The position numbers and the translations under genes were made by a program. From the NCBI GenBank assembly GCA_027257055.1, contig JAPVLO010000161.1, positions 1,116,001 through 1,180,000 of the forward strand: a stretch of DNA of 64,000 nt, written 5' to 3'. This stretch comes from Cephalopachus bancanus (lineage: Eukaryota; Chordata; Mammalia; Primates; Tarsiidae). The notes beneath the pieces are model-generated. The model made no database searches and was not told the origin of the DNA. It saw nothing but the letters and a program-made list of their open reading frames with translations. This document shows, in pieces, positions 45,000-57,217 of the stretch. Position 1 is the first letter of the stretch, and each line of letters opens with the position of its first letter.

Positions 45000-45462
45000 G
45001 CTCAAAGAGTGCAGGCTTTGACGTTCAAAAATTTGGAGTCCAAATTCCAGATCACACCCATTTTTTTTTTTTTGAGTTGGAGTCTCACTCTGTCGCCCAG
45101 ACTGGAGTGCAGTGGCCGCTCCCGGCCACCGCAGCCTCGACCCGCTGGGCTCCGGCGATCCTTCCGCCTCAGCCTTCCGAGTAGCTGGAATTACAGGCAT
45201 GCGCTACCACGCCCAGCTAGTTTTTAAAAATTTATTGTAGATATGAGGTCTCGCTGCCGAGGCGGGTCTCGAACCCGCGGGCTCAGGCAATCCACTCACC
45301 TCAGCCTCCCAAAGGCGCGGGATTACAGGCTGAGCCACCGAGCCCGGTTCACACCCATTTTTAACATAAACTTGGGACTCTGATTTTTCTCACGTGTGGA
45401 ATGAGGAAAGTAATGCCTCACCTTCAGGTTTATTGTGGGTATGAAAAGCAGAAAGCATTTTA
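45000..45462 (+). repeat. MIR SINE split by an Alu
   Basis: 'gagtgcaggctttgacgttc' and 'gagtccaaattccag' (45008-45050) and, after the Alu, 'tgatttttctcacgtgtgga' plus 'tttattgtgggtatgaaaag' (45380-45445) are the two halves of a MIR. Confidence 0.6.
45061..45347 (-). mobile_element. Dimeric Alu (lineage type), full length
   Basis: Antisense 'gagttggagtctcactctgt' to 'gagccaccgagcccgg'. The target duplication 'tcacaccca' plus T's lies at 45052-45060 and about 45349-45357. Intact CpGs mark a younger copy. Confidence 0.95.
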
Positions 45463-45615
45463 ATTATGATTTATGGGCTAAACACATCCTGCCTGCAACA
45501 GCAGAAAGCAGACACTCAAGAAAGGGCCATTTCCCTCTCCCTTCCTCCAGTCCATCTTCTAAGGATTAAATTCCCAATTCACAGTCCTCATTGCTTGCTT
45601 TCCTCAAGCATCTTT

Positions 45616-45899
45616 TTTTTTTTTTTGAGTTGGAGTCTCACTCTGTCGCCTAAACTGGAGTGCAGTGGCCGCTCCCGGCCACCACAGCCTCGACCTGCTG
45701 GGCTCCGGCGATCCTTCCGCCTCAGCCTTCCAAGTAGCAGGAATTACAGGCATGCGCTACCACGCCCAGCTGATTTTTTGATTTATTGTAGAGATGAGGT
45801 CTCGCTACCCAGGCGGGTCTCGAACCCGAGGGTTCAGGCAATCCACTCACCTCAGCCTCCCAAAGGCGCGGGATGACAGGTGGAGCCACGGAGCCCGGC
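45616..45899 (-). mobile_element. Dimeric Alu (lineage type), full length
   Basis: Antisense Alu with the target duplication 'tcctcaagcatcttt' / 'tcctcaagtatcttt' at 45601-45615 and 45900-45914. It lies 550 bp from another Alu in the same orientation. The 136-codon frame here is an antisense-Alu frame. Confidence 0.95.
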
Positions 45900-46039
45900 T
45901 CCTCAAGTATCTTTACAACACCCTTCTGCCTATGGGATGGATTGTGACTGGGCCTCCTGGACTGGCTTCCTCTACTTTCTAGGTGTCTGCGTGATGTCTC
46001 GCTGTTCTGTCTCTCCGGCAATGATCTAGTAACTATCAT

Positions 46040-46195
46040 GTACGTTGGCCTGCAGTCTCTTTTCTTCCCGTCCTCAGAATTGCGATTGGCCTCTAGGGGG
46101 AGCTCAAGACCTCATCATCTTGGGCCAAAAGCAGAGTGAGTCAACTAACAGACTCAGTAAATACTTGTTGAATGAAGTGACAGGTGACTGAAGAG
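46040..46195 (+). repeat. Possible L2 3' end
   Basis: 'gactcagtaaatacttgttg' followed by 'aatgaagtgac' is the L2 terminus. The upstream extent is not certain. Confidence 0.5.
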
Positions 46196-46895
46196 ATGGG
46201 TTTCAGGGTTAAGGGTAAGGCCTGGCTTCTGAGGGCTTTTTGGGATAAAACATTTTATACTTTTGGATTCTCTCTTTGCTTCATGTTTGGCTCTAGGGGC
46301 ACTAAGGCACCTTCGGCTTGGGCTGCAGTAACCCCTTCATGCTCTCACTATTCCTCTTAAAAAAGCTAGGCGTCAACTCACATGAGGACCAGGGGCAAAG
46401 AACAGCCTGATGTGGGCGCTTAGGCCATCTTCTCCAGGCCCCGTAGAGGAACATTTGCACCCCAGAAGCATTTTTCTTTGTCTTTGCCTCAGTTCACGTC
46501 TCACCAGAGTCAGAATTGGTGTCCTGTAGGAAAGACGTCAAGGAGGACTCTACGCCTTGGCTCTTTGCTCACGTTGGGCAAAAACATCCTGGTGACACAT
46601 AAAATCTCTGACTCCAGTTTATCTGGTGGTTATGCTGGTGCTTAAGAACAAAGGTTCTAAATAGTAATAAATTGTTCCTAGCCTGAATGTTTCCTTTGTT
46701 TCCTGAGAATGACTTAAGACATATGTATGGTTGGTCAAGGATTTTGAGTCTTAGCATAGATATCCTGGAGACAAGTAAAATAATTGTTATATCTAGTAAG
46801 GACTGGCTCATTGTCAGGAGGATAACAGGAAAACTTTTTCAAAGGGAATTAAGTTTTGATCACGAAGAAAGAATGTTCTAAGTAGATTGTATAGG
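46196..46895. other. Unassigned, non-coding
   Basis: No gene or repeat family is recognised. Short frames on both strands overlap at 46569-46881. Confidence 0.4.
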
Positions 46896-47900
46896 AGAGA
46901 GATCTCAGCGCATGCAAAGGCCACGTACAAAGGTAGGCCATTGCCACAAAGCATAGGACATGGTGCGCTGATGTCAGAGGTGGTTGAATCTTAGGATGTA
47001 AGAAGGACATGGTAAGAGGTAAAGCTAGAATTAGATGAGTTTCATATAATGGCAGGACTGGTGTTCATTCTTTCAGTGATTATTTTTTTGTGCATCTATT
47101 CTTCATCCTGTTCCAAGGGATATGGGTGTGTGAACAAGCAAACTCATTTATTTACTTCGGGTGTGAATTCACCTGCATAATCCCAAGAAGATTGTATCCG
47201 CCCTAGGGTATTGGGGAGTTATTAGAGAAGATGTCATGCAAAATGGTCACACAATCAGAGTTGTGTTTTAGAAACATTACTGATGCTAGTGTACAGAACA
47301 GATGCGGGGATGGATACCCCAGATGTGGGAAGGCCATTGGAGAACCCATTGCAGTGACACAATGAAGAGAATATTTAAGGCAGTTAAGAGGAATAAAACC
47401 AGGTGACAGAATTGGATGTTGTTTCAGAGCTAGATTTCAGAAGTATATTTAGAAGAACTTGATCGTGTTTTATAATCAATGGAACGCTGAAGGTTAGGGA
47501 TTAAGGAATAGTCAAAGTGACAAAAATCTCAAGTTGTAAGGAGTAGTTATGTGGTACTATATACCCAGGTAGGCGATACAGAAGGAAACATAGGTGTTTT
47601 GTTTTGTTTTGTTTTCAGGGGAAGGGAGAAAGAAGATTTGAACATGTTGAATTAACTGTGCCTATACTTTTAGAATTATGTCTGGTAGACTGTTGATGCT
47701 GTCAGATACTCAAGACCCTCTCAGGCAGTGCTCGAGATACAGATTTTTAAGTCATGAGGGCATCTCTCCAGTTAGGGCAAGGAGGCGGAGCTAAATAAGG
47801 TAGCACAGGAGATAGCATCAGGAAGGGGGAACAAGTCTGAGAGTGTGGTGGGGAAAAATGGAAGTAGCAAAACATTAAGGAAGGAGTGATTAAAAGTGAC
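46896..47900 (-). repeat. L2 LINE, antisense, degenerate
   Basis: 'cagcgcatgcaaaggccacg', 'aatggtcacacaatcagagt', 'gggaaggccattggagaacc' and 'aacatgttgaattaactgtg' are antisense L2 ORF2/3' phrases in order. A (TTTTG)n run lies at 47600-47615. All frames are broken. Confidence 0.6.
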
Positions 47901-48435
47901 AAATTCCACCACGAGAGGTCTGATCTAAAGACAGACAGGACATTCGAGGCTGAGGCAGACCATGTCATTGTCATTCCCAAGGTGAAGGCCATAAGGCCAC
48001 AGGTTGAGGGACGAATAAGGAAGTAAGGAAAACGAGCTTTGGCACACGATGTCAAGAAATTAGTTCATGGCGGTAAGAAGGTCTAAGCAGATGGCTTGAA
48101 GAACAGGGAGAGTTGAGAATAAAAATTTTTCTTGTTCTTTTTAACAGGAGGTAACTTGTCTTATTGTTGAAATTTTTCTGGTGCCATCAGGGGTCATTTG
48201 GACCAAACATTTGTTTTCTTGGATAGGTCTACTCAAATGCTGGCAATAAGTGGAGAAATATCCTCAACTCACATCTTCTACTCCTGTCTGTCTAAAGTGT
48301 TATGTGACAAGAATATCTGTGAGCATTAAAATACCTTGAGTGCTAAATACTCTCTGAAAAAAATTAATTATCAATGCAGGTGGAAACCCTGCTTCTTTAC
48401 TTTTGGGCCATTGAAGACCCTGCCACCCACTAATC
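47901..48435. other. Unassigned, non-coding
   Basis: It may still include antisense L2 at its left end. No gene is recognised. Confidence 0.35.
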
Positions 48436-48439
48436 ATAT

Positions 48440-48605
48440 AACAATGGGCCAGCTACTTACTCTAGCTGTGTCTTAGTTATCCTTATTTATAAATCAGCAA
48501 CAATGTCACATTATGGGGATGCTTTTGGAGACTTCCATTCTGCATCATTAATTTTCTTGGAGCCTAGCATAGTTAGACACTCAATAAATGCTAGCCTCTC
48601 TCTTC
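48440..48605 (+). repeat. MIR SINE, diverged
   Basis: 'gggccagctacttactctag', 'gtcttagttatccttattta' and 'agacactcaataaatgctag' follow MIR order. Confidence 0.65.
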
Positions 48606-48659
48606 CCCACCCCCTACCAGCATTTGATTACCAAGCATTTGATGACTTTGGCCTGAGCC

Positions 48660-48970
48660 AACTCCCTTAACAAATGTTTCCACCTCAGATTAAAATTAAT
48701 TCCAAGACAGGGACCAGCAACACATCCTGTAAGGGACTAAGAAAATGGCATTAATTTTGTAAATTAATCAATATGCAAATGGCAGCTTTGTATGGAATGG
48801 GCTATATAAGCAGGAGTTAAACTGTGTTGTAAATTATGCATTGCCATATGGTGCAGTTACCCTTGACTTAGCATGCAAGGCAGAGAAGTTGGAGCAGACC
48901 TTGCTATGAGGGCTTCTGAGAATGAGTGGCACGCTTGTCCAACAGGCAAGCCCGGGTGCTGAGTCACGCA
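48660..48970 (+). promoter_or_regulatory. Candidate regulatory block (octamer, TATA-like, NF-E2/AP-1-like)
   Basis: This repeat-free block has an exact POU octamer 'atgcaaat' at 48773-48780, a TATA/MEF2-like 'ctatataag' at 48802-48810, an E-box-like 'catatg' near 48846, and 'tgctgagtcac' (an NF-E2/AP-1-type core) at 48957-48967. Homeodomain-type 'taatt' words surround the octamer. Seen: the motifs and the absence of repeats. Inferred: an enhancer or weak promoter. No conserved gene start is visible. Confidence 0.3.
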
Positions 48971-49311
48971 GTTGATTCTGCTGCGGCAGCCAGAGTGAGT
49001 GAGCAGGCTGGATACTGCTGAGAATAACCTGGGGAAGAACGCTCTACGGCCACCAAGAGAAGGGTCACTTACGAGCCCGTGTGAGACAGCCCCATGTGTG
49101 CAGAGCACTCGGCTCGGGGAGATGGCAGGATGGGAGTGCCCTTCTAGGCTTCCAGAGCCTGAACTGGTGTCACCACCATTCCAGCGTCCAGGCAGGTGTG
49201 ACTGGCCTGAGGAAATGTGAGTTGCTGCTGGATTGATCCGTCAATCAGGAAAAAACAAACAGTCTAAGAACAGTCCGGGTGTTCTGCATTGTGCCAAATA
49301 GATGCTGGAGG
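48971..49311. other. Unassigned, moderately GC-rich, no gene seen
   Basis: A donor-like 'gtgagt' lies at about 49216-49221, but no coding exon can be supported. Overlapping frames on both strands are short. Confidence 0.4.
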
Positions 49312-49312
49312 G

Positions 49313-49468
49313 CAGTGGTTTTCTGTTACGATTGCTCAGCAGCATCATCCAGGGAGCTTTTTAAAAATAGGTTCCTGGTCTCCTGCCTCTGAAATTCGGA
49401 GGCAGCAGGTCTGGGCTGGGCTCTGGGAACCTGTTTCCAAACTCGCAGTGATTTCTGATCATCAGCCA
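49313..49468. mobile_element. hAT MER5/MER20-like remnant
   Basis: 'cagtggttttctgttacgat', 'agcatcatccagggagcttt' and 'ctgggaacctgtttccaaac' has the layout of a palindromic nonautonomous hAT element. Confidence 0.55.
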
Positions 49469-49474
49469 GGTTTG

Positions 49475-50350
49475 GGGGGCATGGCTGCAGAGAGGAGTTT
49501 TCTTTCTTGGCCCTGGCCTCTAAGGGTCTTTTGACGTGGTCGAGAAGACAAGGTTAGGATTCCAGACCCCATCTCGGCTCTTGCTTTCTTCATTACCTGC
49601 AAGCCTAGAGGTGGGGCAGACAGTAAGCCCAAGGGAGAAATTATAAATAGCTGAGCAGATCAGGGAAGGCTTTTGGAGGCCACAGTCCTTGGCTGACTCT
49701 GAAGGGTGAATGGGGATTTGACCAGTGTGGGTTGGGGGAGGACGGCGTTTGGAAATGGAGAAGCTGCCTACCCAAGAGGTGAGATTCAGAAGGAGATGCT
49801 TATACTTAGGTGTGGGGTCAGGTGGCTTAGCTCTAGATGCAGCTGGTTTGAAATGCCTGTTAAAGATAGGGTTATTTTGGTTGGTTTTCTGTGTGGATGC
49901 TAAGCAGTGCTGCCAGACCTGGGGTGGTATCAGGTCTGTATGCGCAGGGCGTGATGTTTATGGAGCCATATACGGATGCTAAAGTGATCATCCACGTCGT
50001 CCGGCCTCACACTGCTCGCACAACTGAGAATAATCTTGAAAATGGTCATTTCCTATCTATGATAATGATACCCTGGAAAGACATACGGGCCCAGTGGTGT
50101 GTCTTAATATCCTCCTCCTCTCCTTCACCCGCTGTACTCACACGCTGCTACTACAGCTCTCTCCTCAGCCTTCTTCTCAAAACAAAATCCTCGCTGTCAC
50201 CCTCCCGCCACCTCCGTGTCCCTCCTTCCTCAGGACGGGAACGCCATGCGAAAAAAAGATTGGTTTGTTGAAGGAAGACATAAGACTTGGTCAAGCCGCT
50301 ATCCTCTCTAAGGGGCTGGGGACAGTCATGACTCCATGACGCCTGTCCCA
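49475..50350. other. Unassigned, no gene supported
   Basis: It contains several short overlapping frames (up to 126 codons) on both strands without any recognisable domain. Pyrimidine-rich 'ctcctcctctccttcacccg' lies at about 50110-50130. Confidence 0.4.
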
Positions 50351-50357
50351 TACAATT

Positions 50358-50515
50358 AAAATGACCACTGGAATTGCACATTCAGCCTTGGAGGACTCTA
50401 GACATTGCCTTGGAGTTTTCAGTGAGGTGCTGCTCAGTTCCCCTGGGGAAGTTTCAGAAATGCACACTCTTGGGCTACTCCTGGAGCTGCTGTATCTAAG
50501 GCTCCGGGATGGGGA
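50358..50515. mobile_element. Probable hAT MER-type remnant
   Basis: 'aaatgaccactggaattgca' to 'gaagtttcagaaatgcacac' and 'tcttgggctactcctggagc' resembles a MER58/MER5-like element. It is weak. Confidence 0.35.
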
Positions 50516-50769
50516 AAGGGTCTGCGTACTCAACACTATTTACTGGTATTTTTAATGGGGTCTACCCCCTTCACAGTTCTGCAATGTTCCTGTAAGAAAC
50601 TGGCCTGGCTCAGGCTTACACATTCTGCGTGATGGAAAACGCACCCATTCGTGAAACCACACAGAAAGCAAGACCTCCACAACTGTGGCTCCGGCCATGT
50701 AGATTCTTATGTTACGGATCAGCTTGACATCACTGCAAACGTCATGACGATGTTCCATAAATCCTGCTC

Positions 50770-50915
50770 GCTTTGTGTTCAGCGCTGTGACCTTGGACAT
50801 AATCCCCCTGGTCTCAGCTTCTTTATCTGTAGAATGGGAATGATTTTTTGAAAACCTAATCTCACAGAGCCGCTGAAGGGGTTAAATAAGGCAACGCATT
50901 TAAAGGCAGAAGCAG
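50770..50915 (+). repeat. MIR SINE
   Basis: 'cgctgtgaccttggacataa', 'gcttctttatctgtagaatg' and 'aaggggttaaataaggcaac' follow MIR order. Confidence 0.75.
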
Positions 50916-51119
50916 TTTAAGGAGGAGATTCGATGTTTTTATTAGGAAATTAAGTGTGTCCTGGGCCAGATTCACCTCCATAGAACATCCACTGAATTGG
51001 GCTCTTGGTTCCATCCTCCAGGCCAAGCCTGTTCGATTTGGCAAGCCTTCACATCCTCTCTAAATCCTGTGATCCGGCCCCTCCACATCTCATCTCCGGG
51101 CTAAACATCCCCGTGGATC

Positions 51120-51570
51120 CATGAGAGCTGGCTGTGTTTGCCATCCCCGGAGATATCTCATTTTACAGCTGGGCAAACCCCAGCATGCAAAGTTCATGTC
51201 ACTGCAAAGTCATGCAGTTACAGAAATGTCCGGGCAGCAGGTGGCAAAATGGTGTTGTTATCGAACCACATAGATAATCACGCCTTGCTACTAATAATTC
51301 TCCATCTCGTTCATGTTTTATAATTTACAAGGGGCTTCCACATTCATTATCTCCTCCAGCCCTTCCAAAAACCCTGTGTGGGGTGATTTAGCATGGTGAT
51401 ACAGCGCCACGCACTTGGACAGCACACTGCTCTTTTCAAAGCACTTCTACACCTGTCACCTCACTGGCTTTTTCTCACACCCTCAGGAGATAGAAAGGGC
51501 AGGAGTTGCCAGAAGAAGAAACCATGAAACAGAGAGGACAGGTAGCTGACAAGGGTCCTAGAGCCGATGG
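51120..51570 (-). repeat. Two antisense MIR fragments
   Basis: 'tctcattttacagctgggca' (51157-51176) and, further right, 'gcacttctacacctgtcacc' to 'agaagaaaccatgaaacaga' are antisense MIR-type phrases. They may be separate insertions. Confidence 0.5.
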
Positions 51571-51574
51571 CACA

Positions 51575-53080
51575 TGGGTCTGTTCTCAGACCTAGGCCTC
51601 TCAACACCACGCACGGTTCCCTCCACATGACATTCTTTCCACTCCCACCCTAAACATATGGTCTTTTTGTCTTCTGGGATGTTAGGATAAAACTAGCAGA
51701 TAACACACAAACAACGTACCCTAGTCATTAAGTATGGCGCCACAGCCAAACCACTGCCTTTTGCTGAACTGGGTCATTGCATTCTTTTGGCTGAATTGGG
51801 TTATAGTCTAGCCACCATCACCACCTCTGTGTACTTATTGACCAGCAAAGAGACATGGAGAACGCACTCAGGGCCTCCAGGGAAGACAGGAGAGTGACTG
51901 GAATTCAGGCCCACAGGCCAGGCTGATCACTCTTCTTCTGAGCAGAGGTCAGGAGAGGTGGCCGTCTTCAGGCTTTCTTCCATTTACCTTATGCTCACCC
52001 TAGAGTTAGAGCTGATGGCCGTAAATCTGTCAGCCTGCTTAGTGACTCCTGATAAGACTTACCTGGGCTGAAATCACCCAAGGAGAGAAGGGACGCAAAG
52101 TTTGCTCAGTCTCAGGTGCCTCCCATGCCACAGAAAGGATTGCCCAAGGCTGGGGACACGGTCGGCCATGTTGGGTGTTGAGTGTGGTCTGTTGGTTTTG
52201 GGGGGAAGGAGATTGAGGTGAGGCAAGGCTGCGGGTGGAACCACTGTTTTAGAGAATCAGTGGGGAGCCCTCTCCCCTAGGGAGAGGTATGGAAGGAGGA
52301 GATTTAGAAACAGAATCACAGGATAGTGGGAGACCCAAGAGAGTCAACTTTATGTTTATTACTCCAAGAAGGGTAAAAGAAGCTGGGCTCTGCCCCTGAC
52401 TCACTTCTCTTTCTCTTTCCTATTTCAGGTTTCTGTCTTTCTGGCATGATGGCCACCATTCTTTCCCTCTTGGATTATTGTTGTTTAGTTGCATCTTCAG
52501 TGAAATTTATACCCTGAAAGCTGTATGTGAGGGCATTGTTCGGGATGGCAAGTATAAGAAGCCTGAGTGACTCCAAGAGAAAGAAGGTTAGAGTGAAGCC
52601 AAAGTACTGGGTACGGGAGGGCATCGTTGGCCCGTGACCTTTAGAGACCTGCTGGGGAATGAACGGAGGAGTGGGAAGAACTCGCATGAGGAAGGCTGAG
52701 GAAATCTGTAAATTGATGCCAACTTCTTCACTTTTTTTTTCTTTCTCTCCGCAAGACTTTCCTTCCTTACTCTTCCATTGCTCTTTCCAAGATGTATCCT
52801 TTAAGGGCTAACATACTAAGTGACTGTTTAAAGAAAGCTAGCAGCTTGGGTTCCTGGGATTGGAAGTAGTTTGGAAACTGTTCATTCTCAGGCAACATGG
52901 TAGAAAGGAGAAGATTTGAATTTAATACTGCTGGATTCAAGCTCTGGTCCTATTTTTTTATGATTGTGTAGAGCCATGTGAAACTGACATTTTTTATAGG
53001 TCAAATATTGGCAGTTTCATGTGGTTTAACGTCATAGCTGTGGGGACCTTGATGTATCACACCTCCGGTGCTTTCTTGGG
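51575..53080. other. Repeat-poor, no gene seen
   Basis: About 1.5 kb without a recognised repeat or gene. A 70-codon antisense frame (52475-52687) carries hydrophobic residues but no motif. Confidence 0.4.
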
Positions 53081-53084
53081 TCTG

Positions 53085-53795
53085 CAAGACGTAATGTGGA
53101 GTCACACTCCTTCTGCACCCCTATATTCCTAACCCGTCCCCAAACCCTGTAGCGTCTACCTCTGAAGTTTCTCTAGAATTGAGTTTGCTTTGTCTACCTT
53201 CCTGGTATAGTTTCAGTCCAGATCCTCGTCATAGCCTGCCTGGGCTCTCCTAACAGTCCCTGAGTGATTTCCATGATCTCATTCCTCCTGCCATAAGCAG
53301 ACTTAATGCTTAAAATCTAGGTCGACATCTAGATAGATATCGATTGCATTATCCTCTGCTGGACAGCTTCCACTGCCTTGCCATTGTCGGTGTGACAGGG
53401 CCTGGATGTCACGGCAGGGCCACAGGCAAGGTCTCTCTGGCCTGAGTCTTCCTCACCAACTGCCCCTTTGCAGTCCCAGACACTCAGCCTTATGTTGCTC
53501 CCCTTCCCCACTGCTCAGGGTCTTTGAGCACACACTTCTTTCTCTGTCTTTAATACCTTGCCCTTGTAGAATCCTATCCATCACCCAACACCCAGCTCAC
53601 AGCCCTGTTTCTACTCAGCTCACTCCTTCTTGCTCTCTGCTTTCAGGTCACTTCACTTTCTATTGTCTGTTTACATGCAAGTGTGTCCTGCTCTGGGCTA
53701 TGAGCACTGGGCAGGGACTCTGTCTTATTCATCTTTGCATCCCCAGTGCAGGAATTCAGCAAATACTGGTTGAATGGATGTGCAAGTGGCACATG
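53085..53795 (+). repeat. L2 LINE, 3' portion
   Basis: 'ccagatcctcgtcatagcct', 'gctatgagcactgggcaggg', 'actctgtcttattcatcttt', 'gcatccccagtgcaggaatt' and 'agcaaatactggttgaatgg' end exactly as the L2 3' terminus does. The 134-codon frame at 53406-53810 lies inside this LINE and is not a gene. Confidence 0.75.
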
Positions 53796-53799
53796 GACA

Positions 53800-54057
53800 T
53801 CTGGGAATAAAGGTCAGGAGCTGTGCCTTCCTAAAGCAGAATTTCAGTTCTTTGAAATCCTTGGTCTTCTCCACACCCCAAACTTGGAAACCTCAGACAA
53901 AGGTTTTCGGGTTTATTTCAGGCGCAATTATGAATGACAGGAACAAAGCACAGTCATGAACAAAGAAGCCTCTTTTTAGATCAATTCTGGTCAATGATCT
54001 GCCCACCTTGGGTCCCAATGGTTCATGGCTCCCAGGGGAAGAAGTGTGTAAGTGTGT

Positions 54058-54106
<49 letters not shown>

Positions 54107-55025
54107 GGGGGGAACTTCTGACTGGTAGGTAAGCAAAGCTTTTCACTGGGCCCTAAAGAAGAAGCACAGTATTTATACTGTGATCAATTTTTGATACAGA
54201 TGGTTTAGTGCCACTATCACTCCACTGCGTACTCCTGCCAGCAGGACCCAAAGCTGACAGGGGAGTTGTGATGAGAAAGACTACATCAGATGGTTTGATA
54301 CTTGTGGTGACAGTAAAGGCTTTGAATATTTTACCCACCGACTCACTGACTATAATTCTTTCTATAGTCTTCCAAATATTTGGGGGTCGTGTCTATAACC
54401 TATCAGCCTCTCTGTGTCTTATTTTCTCCCTTGTTGTGATATATCAAGGACTATAGATCACCAAGTAGGCCAGAAGTGTTAGTTTGTACTTTTCTTTGAA
54501 GATGAGCTCTGCAGACAAATGCTCTGAATTAACTGGCCCCTCCTCGGTATGACACCCAGAAATTGGGCACCCTTTCTTGGGGAGTTTAGAGCCATTACAA
54601 ATTCTGCTGGAGTTGTAGCTTTCCTGGGCTTGCAGGTTAGGTCTGATCGAGACCTATGTGGACTTTGATCAGGGAGGAACCCAAGGCAGCATGGAGTAGA
54701 GGGGAAGATTCATGAAATTGAAATACAAGGTCTTCCAGCTCACCAGGCTGTTCTCAGTATGCCCGACCTGAAAGACGTGGGCACCCACCAGCCCCATATT
54801 CAGAAGATATGGGACCTGTGATATAATCTCAACTTGGCATTCACCCATGGCTCATGGAACTAATAGGCCACTATGTTTTCAGACCTTTGCAGGTGAGGCA
54901 CAAACATTTTTGGAAATCCATTCCACACTATATAGATGTATGCATATCCAGTATACATAAAGATGTACCAAAATATATGTATGTATCTTTGTCATTAAGA
55001 TTCAGTGGGTTGCAGTTGAATAGTT
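53800..55025. other. Unassigned, with a (GT)n run
   Basis: Apart from the microsatellite at 54060-54105, no repeat or gene is recognised. Confidence 0.4.
54060..54105. repeat. (GT)n microsatellite
   Basis: About 22 GT units followed by a G-run 'ttggggggaac'. Upstream 'gtgtgtaagtgtgtgcacgt' is a degraded extension. Confidence 0.97.
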
Positions 55026-55040
55026 TGTCATCTTATTTTT

Positions 55041-55320
55041 TTTTTTGAGTTGGAGTCTCACTCTGTCACCAAGACTGGAGTGCAGTGGCCGCTTCCGGCC
55101 ACTGCAGCCTCGACCTGCTGGGCTCCGGCGATCCTTCCGCCTCAGCCTTCCAAGTAGCCGGAACTACAGGCATGTGCTACCATGCCCGGCTGATTTTTTG
55201 ATTTATTGTAGAGATGAGGTCTCGCTGCCTAGGCGGGTCTCGAACCCACGGGCTCAGGCAATCCACTCACCTCAGCCTCCCAAAGGCGCGGGATTACAGG
55301 CTGAGCCACCGAGCCCGGCT
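55041..55320 (-). mobile_element. Dimeric Alu (lineage type), full length
   Basis: Antisense Alu with an exact target duplication 'gtcatcttattttt' at 55027-55040 and 55321-55334. It is among the least diverged copies here. Confidence 0.96.
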
Positions 55321-55334
55321 GTCATCTTATTTTT

Positions 55335-55876
55335 TAAAAACATTTAATTAGACATGTATTAATGTTTGGCTTTGTAGTTTTCACCTCACATTTTGGGACC
55401 TCTTTCTCAGATCCAGTTGTGAGACTCCGTGGGGAGCTTTGTCTTCTACCAAAGCATTCCAGTGAAACATTTCTCAATATGAGCATTATGTGGCTTTCCA
55501 TACACTTAATGCAATAGCTAAGGGCACCTGCACAAGTGACTTAGCTCCCTGGCTGCCTTCTTACTTCATGCATTCGTGTGCCTGAGGCTGGTGTCACCCT
55601 CTGAGCTGCTCCCACCTGGATCAGCTGTTTGCGGGGCGTACAGCACAGCTGTCTTCTGATCCTTTCCTTCCCCGTCTTCCTGGTGAAAAATGTATACCTC
55701 TCTCTGATGTTAGAGTCCCAGACCTCCCACTTTCTTAGTGCACTCCTTTATTTTGGCAAAACAACATCAAATAGAAAATTCTTGAGAAAGATGCTTGGAA
55801 CCTTGGGAGCCACTTCCTTTGAATTTTTTTTTCTTTTTTTTTTTTTGGAGTCATTTTGGTTCTCAACATTTTCCTT

Positions 55877-55934
<58 letters not shown>

Positions 55935-56120
55935 CACCTCCCCACCTTCTCCCTTTCCCATACACAAATCAAGAATTTTGTTTTATAAAAGGACAGTTTT
56001 GATCTTGGATTCTATTTGCATTTTTGTTGAAGCAATCTCATTTGCTTCAAGGCAATATAGATGATTTTGATCAACTCTGGTAATGTGTATACAATTAAGG
56101 GTAGAAAAGAAAAGCACAAA
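55335..56120. other. Unassigned, with a long (CA)n
   Basis: No gene is recognised. The frames at 55629-55988 and on the opposite strand are dominated by the CA run. Confidence 0.45.
55879..55933. repeat. (CA)n microsatellite
   Basis: About 27 CA units, preceded at 55827-55847 by a T-rich tract and followed by 'ccccacctccccacc'. It is the longest dinucleotide run in the window. Confidence 0.97.
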
Positions 56121-56126
56121 AATGAA

Positions 56127-56496
56127 TGTTATGGACTGAATTGTGTCCCGCCCCCTGCTCCAAATTCAGATGCTAAAGCCTTAACCTCCAGTGTGACTGT
56201 ATTTGGAGACAGGGACTTTAAGGAGGTAATTAAGGTTGAATGAGGTAATAAGGGTAGAGCTCTAATCCCATAGGTCTAGTGTCCTTACAAGAAGAGACAC
56301 CAGGGATGTGCACTCAGAGAAAAGGCCTTGTGAGGACACAATCTGCTGTCCAAAGACAGGGGCCTCAGGGAGAACCAACCCCAACCTGCAGCTTGATTTC
56401 AGACTGCTAGCCTCCAAACTATGGGAAATAAATTTCCGTTGTTTAAACTTCCCGGTCTGTGGTATTTTGTTATGGCAGCCCTAGTAGATGAATACA
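56127..56496 (+). mobile_element. MLT1 (MaLR) solo LTR
   Basis: 'tgttatggactgaattgtgt', 'gtgtccttacaagaagagac', 'cttgatttcagactgctagc', 'aataaatttccgttgtttaa' and 'gttatggcagccctagtaga' are classic MLT1. The LTR is about 370 bp. The flanking 5-mers 'atgaa' and 'atgag' are a probable target duplication. Confidence 0.93.
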
Positions 56497-56499
56497 ATG

Positions 56500-57215
56500 A
56501 GTATTTTATGATTTTTTTCTCACTCCGCTGTTAGCATATGCTCAATAGACATTTAAGAAAAAAATTTGAGGTTGGGAGAAACCTATTGAAATGGTAAGAA
56601 ATAATAATAATTTAAATGCCCAAATGAGAGGCATATTTCAAAGAATGATGAAGACCCGCTGTACGGCTCTGAAGCAACCTCCTCTAAATTCTCACCTCCC
56701 ATGTAGCTGCACAGCTAGCTTCCTGGAGTTTTCCAGTCTGCAGATTTCACCTGCGTGTCTGGATCTGCTAGGTAAGTGTTCTTTGTGCTGGCGGGTCTGC
56801 AACGTTTGTGTCTTCGACTCTGATGGAGTGATTTGGGAGCTTCCCCAGCTACTTAATTCCCACGTGCCATTGATTTGTCATTTGAAAGTTTAATCACAGC
56901 CCTGGATGGTGGCCAAGGAGTTGAGGATGGCTTTCCCTCGTCTACCTCTCAGTTTATGTACCTGCTTATTTACTGATAAGTTGAAGTGCTCCCTGCTGCG
57001 TTTCACAAATAATCTCGCAAATCCTTGAGATTTATTTTAACGATTGATTAGAAAAGTCAATGTTGTACACTAAGGATTAAAAAAAGAAATACTTGGAATC
57101 TGCTTAAGTATCTGTTATCTCAAAGGCAGTCTTGACTCCTCCGAATTTATATGCCACAAACAGAAAGGGGAGGACAATTCTTATTTACACATTGCATGGT
57201 CTATGTAATGGAAAG
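56500..57215. other. Unassigned, non-coding
   Basis: No gene or repeat is recognised. The 100-codon frame at 56591-56893 lacks motifs. Confidence 0.4.
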
Positions 57216-57217
57216 GA

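Noticed and set aside
53406..53810. 134-codon open frame
   Set aside because: It is the non-coding 3' part of an L2 LINE, ending at its typical terminus.
55735..55972. Cys-Val or Thr-His repeat proteins from CA/GT runs
   Set aside because: These frames only translate dinucleotide microsatellites.
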